The translations under genes and the position numbers were made by a program. Shown one piece after another: positions 1-7,379 of a DNA stretch of 11,661 nt (positions are counted from its first letter, which is position 1; every line of letters starts with the position of its first letter). A model generated the notes under the pieces. That model was given only the letters and a program-made list of their open reading frames with translations. It was not told where the DNA came from and did not search any database. Source of the stretch: an uncultured Alistipes sp. (GTDB lineage: Bacteria > Bacteroidota > Bacteroidia > Bacteroidales > Rikenellaceae). The stretch spans positions 1-11,661 of the forward strand of contig CAJUIE010000036.1 in the NCBI GenBank assembly GCA_910586375.1. The letters run 5' to 3'.

Positions 1-1
1 C

Positions 2-1273
2 GAAGTGTCGCCCGTTTCATCGCAGCTCGCCATAGGTGCCTCTCTTGACCTTACGGCAACGCTCCTTCCCTCCGGTATTCAGGTCGAAGAGCCCCTTCTC
101 TGGAAGAGCAGCAACCCCGCGGTGGCCACGGTCGATGACAAAGGACATGTCGTAGCCGTCAAAAGCGGTAAGGCCGAGATCACAGCCTCGGTGGGCGAGA
201 TCGTCGGCACCGCACACATCGAAGCCTACGAGCCCGGAGCCAAACGCGAATTTGTCTTCTACCAGTTCAACATCTGGGAGGGACTGGCCAACATATCCAA
301 CGGCCTGGATGCCTTCATCAATCAAATCGTCGAGCTTCAGCCCGACGCCGCGTCGTTCTGCGAGTTCCCCTCGGACCCCGCAGCCGAATCGATCCTATCG
401 GCTGCCGCCAAGGCGCTGCTCGAACGCACGGGCCACTACTACTGGTACAACTACCGCGGCGGCAACGGCACACGCGGCCTGCTGACGCGCTACCCCATCG
501 TCGAAACGGGCGGCGTGCCCTCGGCCAACGGCGAGTCGTCGTGGTTCTACCGCACGACCGTCGACTTCTACGGTCAGGAGATTTCAATTTACGCCTCACA
601 CGCCTATCCCGCCTACTACGCCTGCTACCTGCCGCGCGGCTATGGCGACGGCGAAGTTCCCTACGGCTGGACACCGATCTACGCCGAAGGCAGCACCACG
701 GAGCTGGCGCCCATCACCGACGTAAAGTATATCCTTGAGCGCGAGGAGAAGTCGGGCCGCACGCAGATAGCCAAAGATTTAGTGGCCGACGCTGCCCGGC
801 AGCACGAGGCCGGACGCCTGGCCATCTTCGGCGGCGACCTCAACCAGCCCTCGCACCTCGACTGGACCGAGGAGGCCAAAGATCTCTTCGCCCGCAACGG
901 TACCGTAGTGGCCTGGCCCATTTCGTCCTATGCGATCGCCAACGGCATGAAAGACGCCTACCGCGAGGTTTACCCCGATCCGGTGGCGCATCCCGGCATC
1001 ACATGGCCCGCCTACAACCCCATTGCCACCAAGAAGACCACGTGGGCCCCTGAGACCGACGACCGCGACCGTATCGACTACTGCTACTTCCGGCCCGATG
1101 AGAAAATCGAGGTCAAGAAGGCCCAGATCGTGGGTCCTACCTCGTCGGTAGCCTATGACAAGGAGGTCGCAGATAACTATGAAGAGGCAATCGCTCCGGT
1201 GAACGGCATCTGGCCCAGCGACCACCGCGCGCTGCTCATCACCTTCAATATTCAGTGTCCTGAGGCACAATAA
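2..1273 (+). CDS. Big_2 Ig-like domain + endonuclease/exonuclease/phosphatase-family secreted protein (5' partial)
   Basis: The reading frame is open to the left edge, so the true start and any signal peptide lie upstream; the GTG at 5 is only an internal codon. Counting visible residues from that GTG, residues about 3-72 look like a bacterial Ig-like (Big_2) repeat, with WKSSNPAVATVDDKGHV and a later SGKAEITA. Residues about 82-415 form an endonuclease/exonuclease/phosphatase (PF03372-like) domain with every expected motif: N89 in FNIW, E120 in CEF, H199 in SHAY, D278 and N280 in GGDLNQ, D358 in RIDY and S405-D406-H407 near the C-terminus. It should therefore be an active metal-dependent phosphoesterase. 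The family includes nucleases, sphingomyelinases and inositol-phosphate phosphatases, and the substrate cannot be told here. The gene ends 10 nt before the next lipoprotein gene and is probably cotranscribed with it, which suggests work at the cell surface or in the periplasm. The fold is secure and the function open. Confidence 0.85.
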   Translation, partial: EVSPVSSQLAIGASLDLTATLLPSGIQVEEPLLWKSSNPAVATVDDKGHVVAVKSGKAEITASVGEIVGTAHIEAYEPGAKREFVFYQFNIWEGLANISNGLDAFINQIVELQPDAASFCEFPSDPAAESILSAAAKALLERTGHYYWYNYRGGNGTRGLLTRYPIVETGGVPSANGESSWFYRTTVDFYGQEISIYASHAYPAYYACYLPRGYGDGEVPYGWTPIYAEGSTTELAPITDVKYILEREEKSGRTQIAKDLVADAARQHEAGRLAIFGGDLNQPSHLDWTEEAKDLFARNGTVVAWPISSYAIANGMKDAYREVYPDPVAHPGITWPAYNPIATKKTTWAPETDDRDRIDYCYFRPDEKIEVKKAQIVGPTSSVAYDKEVADNYEEAIAPVNGIWPSDHRALLITFNIQCPEAQ

Positions 1274-1283
1274 ACATGCAACC

Positions 1284-3146
1284 ATGAAAAAAGTCATATT
1301 CCCGCTCCTTTTCGCCCTGTTGATTGCCTGTAGCAACGATGCTACAGGCAACGACCCGGGCGTCGATCCCTCCCTGCCCCCCCCGGCAGAACCGGCCGAT
1401 CTGATAACCTACGACTTCGAATCGGCCATCGCGCTCGATCCCGCAGGCAAAGAGATCGCCTTCGACTACCCCGCAAGCCGGGAGGGCAAGACCGTCGGAA
1501 TTTTCTACTTCATCTGGCAGGGTGCCCACGGCTACGACGACAGCGGCTACTTCAACGGCGACATCGTTCCGCCGTCGGCCAGCGACGTCAACTCGCCCTA
1601 CGACATCAGTATTCTGGAGCACGGCCACACCGACCCGCAAACCATCAACTTCGGTCCTAAAGGAGCCATGCACCACTGGGGCAAGCCCTATTTAGACTAC
1701 TATGTGGCCAACGACAAGTGGGTCATCCGGAAACATGCCCAGATGCTGCGCGACGCAGGCATCGACGTCATCTTCATCGACCTGACCAACGGCTATGCCT
1801 ACCTGCCGGTGGTCAAGACGCTGTGCACCGTGTACCAGCAAATGCTGCGCGAAGGCAACCGCCCGCCGCAAATATCCTTCGTGCTGAACACCAATCCCGC
1901 ACCCGTCATGCAGCAGCTGCTGACCCTCTACAAGAGCGGCAGCTACGACCGTCTGTGGTACCGCATGAACGGCAAGCCTCTGGTGCTCGCACCGCTTCAG
2001 GACTACGGCGTGGAGATCAACAACTACTACACGTTCCGCTACAGCTGGTTCGACACCCAGTTCGGCCACGGCGGCGACTGGTACGGCGACGGCACCAACC
2101 GCTGGTCATGGGGCGAATTTTCGCACCAACGCAACGTCAAGGAGGAGATTCCCGTCATGGCCGCCAGCCACGCCCACCTCAACATCGGGCGCAGCTTCTC
2201 GGGACTCTCGCCCGCATTCCGGGGCGGTTCACAACCCCAGAACACCACGGCCCAGCAGCGTGCGGCAGGCACCTACTTCAAGCAGCAATTCGAACATGCC
2301 GTCCAGTGCGACCCTGACCTGATCTTCATCACGGGCTGGAACGAGTGGGTGGCCCAACGCCAGATCGCCGAAAATCCCATGCAGTTCCTCGGCAAAAACA
2401 TCAGCTCGGGCGACACCTATTTCGTCGACTGCTACAACCACGAATACAGCCGCGACGTCGAACCCTGTGCCGACGATTTCAAGGACACCTACTACTATTA
2501 CATGGTAGACTATGTGCGTCGTTACAAGGGCACAAAAACCGTGAAACCCGTCAACGAAATACACCGCATCGCCATCGACGGCCGTTTCGACGACTGGGCG
2601 CTGCTGGGCACGTGCTATAAGGACTACCGTTTCGATACCGAGAAGCGCGACCACTGGGGCTTTGGCTACAAGAACCTCAGTCTGAAGAACGACACGGGCC
2701 GTAACGACATTTACCGCTGTAAGGTTGCGACCGATGCCCGGATGCTCTATTTCTACGTCGAGACCGTCGACCCGATCTCACCATCGGGCGACCCGAAATG
2801 GATGCGTCTGTTTATCGATGTCAAGAGCGACACAAATCCCGGCTGGGAGGGCTTCCAGTGGGTGGTGAACAACTGGGTCGTAAGCGACTCGAAGACCTCA
2901 CTCCAGCGTTCCAAAGGGGGTTGGGAGTGGGAAGACGTCGCCATTCTGGACTATGCCGTCAAAGGTCGGCAGATGGAGATAGCCATCCCGCTCGACGAGC
3001 TGGGCATCACCAACCGGCGGGAGTTCACCATCGACTTCAAATGGATCGACAACGCCGTCGATGCGGGCGACATTTGCGAATGTATGACCGACGGAGACTC
3101 GGCTCCCGACAGCCGATTCCGCTATCGATATATCTTTAAATACTAA
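1284..3146 (+). CDS. GH99-like TIM-barrel lipoprotein with C-terminal CBM9-like module
   Basis: The protein has 620 aa. The start at 1284 gives a clean lipoprotein signal, MKKVIFPLLFALLIAC, with the lipid-carrying Cys at residue 16 and a Pro/Asp-rich linker to about residue 40. Residues about 60-395 resemble the barrel shared by GH71/GH99 enzymes and WbsX-like proteins: GIFYFIWQG near the start, DVIFIDLTN (D166) at a strand end, and GWNEW with E354. D166 and E354 are plausible active-site acids but were not tested against a structure. From about residue 425 an IDGRFDDW start, then YFYVET and LFIDVKSD, match a CBM9/DOMON-like beta-sandwich that usually binds sugars. The likely role is an outer-surface or periplasmic glycosidase, possibly endo-acting on mannose-type linkages as in GH99, but the substrate is unproven. 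It lies 10 nt after the phosphoesterase gene and 15 nt before the next lipoprotein gene. An 11-bp hairpin and a C8 tract lie inside the first 34 codons. Confidence 0.8.
   Translation: MKKVIFPLLFALLIACSNDATGNDPGVDPSLPPPAEPADLITYDFESAIALDPAGKEIAFDYPASREGKTVGIFYFIWQGAHGYDDSGYFNGDIVPPSASDVNSPYDISILEHGHTDPQTINFGPKGAMHHWGKPYLDYYVANDKWVIRKHAQMLRDAGIDVIFIDLTNGYAYLPVVKTLCTVYQQMLREGNRPPQISFVLNTNPAPVMQQLLTLYKSGSYDRLWYRMNGKPLVLAPLQDYGVEINNYYTFRYSWFDTQFGHGGDWYGDGTNRWSWGEFSHQRNVKEEIPVMAASHAHLNIGRSFSGLSPAFRGGSQPQNTTAQQRAAGTYFKQQFEHAVQCDPDLIFITGWNEWVAQRQIAENPMQFLGKNISSGDTYFVDCYNHEYSRDVEPCADDFKDTYYYYMVDYVRRYKGTKTVKPVNEIHRIAIDGRFDDWALLGTCYKDYRFDTEKRDHWGFGYKNLSLKNDTGRNDIYRCKVATDARMLYFYVETVDPISPSGDPKWMRLFIDVKSDTNPGWEGFQWVVNNWVVSDSKTSLQRSKGGWEWEDVAILDYAVKGRQMEIAIPLDELGITNRREFTIDFKWIDNAVDAGDICECMTDGDSAPDSRFRYRYIFKY
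1324..1351 (+). other. 11-bp hairpin over the lipobox codons
   Basis: Bases 1324-1334 (TTGCCTGTAGC) and 1341-1351 (GCTACAGGCAA) are perfect reverse complements around a 6-nt loop (AACGAT). The hairpin starts 40 nt after the ATG of the GH99-like lipoprotein gene and covers the codons from just before the lipid-carrying Cys to the early linker. There is no T-tract after it, so it is not an intrinsic terminator. It could slow early elongation or affect mRNA stability; that is inference. Confidence 0.6.
1377..1384 (+). repeat. C8 homopolymer tract in the lipoprotein linker
   Basis: Eight consecutive C encode most of P32-P34 just after the lipobox of the GH99-like lipoprotein. Loss of one C would put a TGA in frame at 1402-1404. 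In the form shown the frame is open. Confidence 0.85.
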
Positions 3147-3161
3147 TTCACAACGTCAATT

Positions 3162-4454
3162 ATGAAACGAATTCTTATATCGGCCCTGCTCTTCGCCACC
3201 CCGCTTCTGCTTTGCGCCGGCTGCAAAGACGACAACAAGGGGGGGGGTGACATCACTCCCAAAGAGTACCCGACAGTCATTCCTGCAACCGACCGCTTCC
3301 CCGCCGTGGCATGGCACGGCGTGCGCCACGATTTCGCTACGCCCGAACGTTTCCTCGAAGCTCAGCAGATGGGTATAACACTCAACTATTCGCGCCTTGT
3401 CAACCTGGAAACAGCCCTCAAGGCGCTCGACGCCGCAGCAACCACTGACGTGAAGCTCATCGTCGAGTGCGAGGAGCTCTACAACGACGACAAACGGGCC
3501 GATGCCGTACGCACGCTCATGACCCACGAGGCTCTGGGCGGCTACTTCATGGAGGACGAACCTGCCCCCGACCGATTCGAGGATATCGGTCGGCGCATCC
3601 GTGAAATCGAGGCCATCGACCCCAATCACATCTGCTACTGCAACATCTTCCCGACACTTACCGCCGAGACCTATCAGGCATGGAAAATGAACGGCTATAC
3701 GGATTATGTCCGCGACTTTATCCGCAAGGCCAAGCCCCAGTTCCTCTCATTCGACGAATACCCCGTGCACACCGACCGCATGGACGGCACCGTCGGCCAA
3801 ATTCTGGTGAAAGGCACATGGTATCCCACGCTCGAAACGGCCCGCAATGAAGCACGGCGCAACGGACTGGAGCTGTGGGCTTTCATGCTCACATGCCCCC
3901 ACACGGCCTATCCCCAGCCTACAATGGACCACCTGCGTTTGCAGGCTTATAGCGATCTGGCCTACGGCGCCCAGGTGCTCCAGTGCTTCACCTACTGGGT
4001 GCCTGAAGTCGAGAACAACGATTTCTGGCAGTATCGCGACGCCCCGATCACACTGGACGGTACACGCACCGAAACCTACGACCTCGTGAAAGCCATGCTC
4101 GACGAGGTGCAGCAGGTGGCCTGGATTTTCCGCGGTGCCACGGTCGAGAGCGTTTTCCACAGTCGCCCGGGCGGTACCATTCCCGACCTGACCACCCAGT
4201 TGACCAGTCTGCCGGAGTGTGTCGAGTCGCTGACCCTTCGCAATGGCAGTCAGGCGCTGGTCTCCATTCTGGCCAACCACGGTTTCCGCTTCATGCTGCT
4301 CCAGAACACCGACGTCAGCAACAAGATGCAGTGCATGATCCGCCTCAAAGAGGGCGTACGGCGCGTCAACCGGGACGGCACGGTGACCTTAGCCAACGAA
4401 GACGAAGAGATTCAGACAATCGCTCCGGGTGACGTGCGCATCTATATGTGGTAG
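3162..4454 (+). CDS. TIM-barrel glycoside-hydrolase-like surface lipoprotein
   Basis: The protein has 430 aa. The start at 3162, 15 nt after the preceding stop, gives a signal peptide ending in LLLCAGC (Cys 21) followed by KDDNK. An acidic patch right after the Cys fits the Bacteroidetes surface-export signal, so outer-membrane surface display is likely. The next part reads as a TIM barrel: AWHGV near residue 48, LIVECEE, then GYFMEDEP with E131, D132 and E133 (the place where clan GH-A enzymes carry the acid/base), FLSFDEYP with D198 and E199, and a late FTYWVP strand. The last 90 residues or so look like an all-beta domain, as in GH42-like and alpha-amylase-like proteins. A glycosidase is the best guess, but no exact family is recognised and the nucleophile is not certain. 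A strong terminator follows 19 nt after the stop, so this closes the three-gene plus-strand operon. A G9 tract follows the lipobox. Confidence 0.75.
   Translation: MKRILISALLFATPLLLCAGCKDDNKGGGDITPKEYPTVIPATDRFPAVAWHGVRHDFATPERFLEAQQMGITLNYSRLVNLETALKALDAAATTDVKLIVECEELYNDDKRADAVRTLMTHEALGGYFMEDEPAPDRFEDIGRRIREIEAIDPNHICYCNIFPTLTAETYQAWKMNGYTDYVRDFIRKAKPQFLSFDEYPVHTDRMDGTVGQILVKGTWYPTLETARNEARRNGLELWAFMLTCPHTAYPQPTMDHLRLQAYSDLAYGAQVLQCFTYWVPEVENNDFWQYRDAPITLDGTRTETYDLVKAMLDEVQQVAWIFRGATVESVFHSRPGGTIPDLTTQLTSLPECVESLTLRNGSQALVSILANHGFRFMLLQNTDVSNKMQCMIRLKEGVRRVNRDGTVTLANEDEEIQTIAPGDVRIYMW
3239..3247 (+). repeat. G9 homopolymer tract just after the lipobox
   Basis: Nine G run through the codons for K-G-G-G at residues 26-29 of the TIM-barrel lipoprotein. 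One extra G would create an immediate in-frame TGA (the bases now at 3248-3250). One lost G would shift into a frame that stops at 3376-3378. The length shown keeps the gene open. Confidence 0.85.
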
Positions 4455-4473
4455 AGGAGCTCGAAGTGTCACG

Positions 4474-4512
4474 AAAAACGGGAGAGACCTTTTCAGGTCT
4501 CTCCCGTTTTTT
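4474..4512 (+). terminator. Intrinsic terminator of the three-gene plus-strand operon, probably bidirectional
   Basis: CGGGAGAGACCT (4479-4490) and AGGTCTCTCCCG (4495-4506) form a perfect 12-bp stem around a TTTC loop, followed by six T. The five A before the stem extend the pairing and give a T-tract on the minus strand. It starts 19 nt after the stop of the lipoprotein gene, so it should end that operon and could also stop residual minus-strand transcripts. Confidence 0.92.
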
Positions 4513-4545
4513 ATTTTCCCACCCCGCTCGCCGAAGAGAAACTTA

Positions 4546-4634
4546 CGGGCCGCAGCCAGCGGAACGAGACACCCAAAGTGTCGAGCCTCCGCATCCGGGG
4601 GCTGCGGCTCGGACAGTCTTTCGACTGTTTTTTT
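4546..4634 (+). repeat. Structured intergenic element, copy 1 (candidate small RNA or REP-like repeat)
   Basis: This 89-nt stretch is related in sequence and predicted fold to 10004-10088 on the minus strand. Outer stem: 4546-4557 pairs with 4600-4611 over 12 bp with one G-U pair, the core being GCCGCAGCC with GGCTGCGGC. Inside, GCGGA (4559-4563) pairs with TCCGC (4588-4592), and GACAC/GTGTC (4568-4572 with 4578-4582) form a hairpin. Then ACAGTC-TTTC-GACTGT and seven T form a terminator-like end. Blocks shared with the other copy include AGCCAGCGGA, CGAGCCT and GGCTGCGGCTCG. No promoter is obvious, and the upstream terminator would cut it off from the operon, so an own promoter or processing would be needed if it is an RNA. 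Confidence 0.6.
4613..4634 (+). terminator. Terminator-like hairpin at the end of structured element copy 1
   Basis: ACAGTC (4613-4618), loop TTTC, GACTGT (4623-4628), then T to 4634. The 6-bp stem with its seven-T tail has the form of a plus-strand intrinsic terminator. It would act as a second terminator after the one at 4474-4512, or as the 3' end of a small RNA. Confidence 0.6.
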
Positions 4635-4676
4635 GCGGGCCGAAGAGTACGGGGACTGCGACGACAAGTTGCGGAC

Positions 4677-4734
4677 AAAAAAGAGCCGCGGTTCCACCGA
4701 TTTCGCGACCTAACCTTCTTCGTGGAACCGCGGC
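4677..4734 (-). terminator. Intrinsic terminator for the rhamnosidase gene
   Basis: On the minus strand a perfect 13-bp stem, GCCGCGGTTCCAC (4734-4722) with GTGGAACCGCGGC (4697-4685), encloses a 24-nt loop. It is followed within two bases by six T (4682-4677). It begins 13 nt after the stop codon of the GH78 gene. The loop is longer than usual for a terminator, but the GC-rich stem and T-tract are convincing. Confidence 0.8.
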
Positions 4735-4747
4735 ACCGACCGCCACG

Positions 4748-7366
4748 CTACAGCCTGAATGTATGCGTACCGGCTTGCAGCTGCCGCTCTTCACCGCCAT
4801 AGCGAAGCGTCGCCGTGGTGTTGGCAGGCACCGTGACCGTATATTCCACATGCCCCTCCTTGCGACGCCATGCGGCATGAATTTCTCCACGCACCGAATC
4901 GTAAGAAGCACGCGCCCAATCCAACCCCTCGACAAAATGAGGAGCGAAGACGATGTTTGCAAATCCGGGTTGCTCGGGATCATAATTAATGCCCGCAATG
5001 TCATTGACATACCATGCCACGACGTCGCCCAGAAAGACATGATTGACCGACGCATCGCGCCATTCAGGCGACAAGGCCCAGGTCTCGGGCAGCGTAGTGA
5101 AGCCCTGCTCAACCCACCAGCCCCACGACGGACACTCCTTTTTCAGAGCCATACGAGCCGCCACATCGGCATGACCGTAACGAGTCAGCATCCGCAAGAC
5201 AGTCTTGCTGCCGATAGTCCCGAAATCGAGGAAATAATCGTTGTCAGCAATCATGCGGGCCAGGTTGTCAGCCACACGCTGCGCCTCCGCCTCAGGCACG
5301 ATACCCATGTAGAGCGCCACGCCTTGTGCTGCCTGCGAACCGTTGGCATAAAGGCCCTTTTCAACGTCGTAATACTTTGTATTGATAAGCTCCCGCAGCG
5401 CTGCAGCTTTCTGCTCATAACGGCTTGCGTCGCGTCCCAGCAGACGGGCAAACCCGGCCATAAGATAGTTATCGTAATAGTAGTAGCAGGTCGACGTGTA
5501 GTCGGTCGGGGTCTGCGTATGGTAGAATACCCAGTCACCGATGCCGTAAGTCACGCCGCCGTCAGCCTCCTCGCGCGTAGCCAGATAGTCGAGGTAGCGC
5601 TCGCACACGGGCCACATCTTCTCCACGGGACGCAGGTCGCCCGTGTAGTTGTAGAGCGTCTGCGGAATAATAAACGCCGCAGCATCCCACACCGGACCAA
5701 TCCAGTCGTCATAGCCCCAATCCGATGTGGGGATAATGCCCGAAATTCGTCCTTCGGCACTCTGATTATCGATAAAATCATCGAGCCACTTCTCGTAGAA
5801 CGACATACCGTCATAATTGAGCAGCGCCAGTTCGAGCGCCAGATAGGCATCGGCTATCCAGCCGTTTTTCTCGCGCTGCGGGCAATCGGTAGGAATCGAA
5901 GTAAGGTTATTCAGATAGGTCTGGCGCGTCATGGTCCACAACCGGTTGAAAAGCTCGCTCGACGAGGCGAACGCGCCGACCGACTGCACATCGGTGTGCA
6001 TAAAGAGGGCCGTGAGGCTCTTTTCGTCGAGCTTCAGCGGCTCGGACGATGAGAGCTCTACATAACGGAAACCGTGGTAGGTGAAGTCGGGCGTCCACAC
6101 CTCGCGGCCGTTACCCCGGAGGATATAGGTATCGGTCTGGAAGGCATAGTCGGGCAGCGGTTTATAGTAAATGTCGAGGTTGCGCATCTCGATACGGCCC
6201 GAGGATTGCACGAACTCGCCATGCACGAAATCGACCCGGGTGCCGCACTTGCCCTCAACCTCAAGGCGGCATACGCCCGTGATGTTGGTCCCGAAGTCGA
6301 AGACATAGACCGTATCACCGAACGATTGCACGGCCACGGGCTTCAGCTCGCGCGTCACACGCACAGCAGGCGCCATTTGGGCCTTCAACAACGGAGACGG
6401 AGCGGCAACCTCGGTCGCGGCAGTCCACGCCGAGTCGTCGAAACCGGGTTTCTCCCAACCATCGATCTCGCGGCGGGCATCGTAGACGTCGCCGCTGTAG
6501 ATGTTGTTCGAGACATAGGGGCCGTCGGCCGTCGTGCGCCACGTGCCGTCGGAGCAGATCACCTCGTGCGAGCCGTCGGCATAATCGAGGTGCAATTCAC
6601 AGATCATACGCGCACGATTGCGCCAGCGGGCATTTTCGAAGTTCCACGTTGCCACGGGTTGAATTTCATTATAAAAACCATTGCCCAGCACAGCCGAGAG
6701 GACGTTTTCACCCTTGCGCAGCAGCTTCTTCACGTCGTGCACGACGTAAAGGTTCCGCTTGTCATAATGGGTATAACCCGGATCGAGACGATTCTCCGAA
6801 ACCGGTGCCCCATTCAGCCGGGTGCGGGCATAAGCCGCAGCGCTGATATAGAGGCGTGCCGACCGCAAGCCTTCCTTCACCCCGAAACTTTTACGCAGCA
6901 TGGGTGCCGCTGCATGATCTCGGTCGAAAGCATCCGAAATCCACACAGCCTGCCACTCATCGGTCGACATGATCGCTGTCTCGAACCGGGCAACGGGAGA
7001 GACTATCTCAAGGCCCCCGCTATCGCGTGCCACAACCTGCCAGCAGTAAGCCGTGCGGCTCTTCAACAGGCCCTCATCAGGCATGACTGCAAAGCTGTCG
7101 GACGAGGCGACCTCGCCCGAGTCCCACACATCGGGCGCAGCCAGCGCCTCCACCGATGTAGCCACGACAAGACGATAAGCGGTCTGCCCAAAGCCCCCGG
7201 CATGGGCATAAGTCCACGTAAAACGCGGCGACTGCGTATCGACAGCCAACGGTGCTACGGTGTACTCGCACCGCATGTCGTCAATCGAAGCGCTCTTACC
7301 GCACGCCACAGCGACAAGCGCCAGGCACCACGTCCAAAAAGCTCTTGGAGAAAACAAAAATTTCAT
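4748..7366 (-). CDS. GH78 alpha-L-rhamnosidase, putative lipoprotein
   Basis: The protein has 872 aa and hydrolyses terminal alpha-L-rhamnose from glycans or glycosides. The start at 7366 is preferred over an ATG at 7435 because it begins a signal peptide, MKFLFSPRAFWTWCLALVAVAC, with a probable lipid-carrying Cys 22 (the lipobox is loose, so plain secretion is possible), and because the longer start would overlap the upstream gene. Domain order by eye: an Ig/Fn3-like domain (about 34-130), a Bac_rhamnosid_N-type beta-sandwich (about 150-310, with DPGYTHYDKR), a beta domain (about 335-435), the (alpha/alpha)6 catalytic barrel (about 455-795) and a C-terminal beta domain. The signature TDCPQREKNGW gives D494 and E499, then D506. 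E761 in TTLPETW is the expected general base. The spacing of these acids fits characterised GH78 enzymes, so it should be active. It follows the AraC-type regulator by 13 nt on the same strand and is probably cotranscribed with it. Confidence 0.95.
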   Translation of the reverse strand: MKFLFSPRAFWTWCLALVAVACGKSASIDDMRCEYTVAPLAVDTQSPRFTWTYAHAGGFGQTAYRLVVATSVEALAAPDVWDSGEVASSDSFAVMPDEGLLKSRTAYCWQVVARDSGGLEIVSPVARFETAIMSTDEWQAVWISDAFDRDHAAAPMLRKSFGVKEGLRSARLYISAAAYARTRLNGAPVSENRLDPGYTHYDKRNLYVVHDVKKLLRKGENVLSAVLGNGFYNEIQPVATWNFENARWRNRARMICELHLDYADGSHEVICSDGTWRTTADGPYVSNNIYSGDVYDARREIDGWEKPGFDDSAWTAATEVAAPSPLLKAQMAPAVRVTRELKPVAVQSFGDTVYVFDFGTNITGVCRLEVEGKCGTRVDFVHGEFVQSSGRIEMRNLDIYYKPLPDYAFQTDTYILRGNGREVWTPDFTYHGFRYVELSSSEPLKLDEKSLTALFMHTDVQSVGAFASSSELFNRLWTMTRQTYLNNLTSIPTDCPQREKNGWIADAYLALELALLNYDGMSFYEKWLDDFIDNQSAEGRISGIIPTSDWGYDDWIGPVWDAAAFIIPQTLYNYTGDLRPVEKMWPVCERYLDYLATREEADGGVTYGIGDWVFYHTQTPTDYTSTCYYYYDNYLMAGFARLLGRDASRYEQKAAALRELINTKYYDVEKGLYANGSQAAQGVALYMGIVPEAEAQRVADNLARMIADNDYFLDFGTIGSKTVLRMLTRYGHADVAARMALKKECPSWGWWVEQGFTTLPETWALSPEWRDASVNHVFLGDVVAWYVNDIAGINYDPEQPGFANIVFAPHFVEGLDWARASYDSVRGEIHAAWRRKEGHVEYTVTVPANTTATLRYGGEERQLQAGTHTFRL

Positions 7367-7379
7367 AGGATCAGTAATT

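Noticed and set aside
5..7. GTG as start codon of the first gene
   Set aside because: The frame is open to the window edge, the Ig-like domain is already under way, and no signal peptide follows, so the true start is upstream.
1276..1287. Tiny upstream frame MQP whose TGA overlaps the ATG of the GH99-like gene
   Set aside because: Three codons between two closely spaced genes are expected by chance; nothing else supports a leader peptide.
4448..6052. Long open frame of 534 codons on the plus strand
   Set aside because: It overlaps the end of the lipoprotein gene, crosses the terminator and then runs antisense to the well-supported GH78 gene. Its protein has no recognisable domain.
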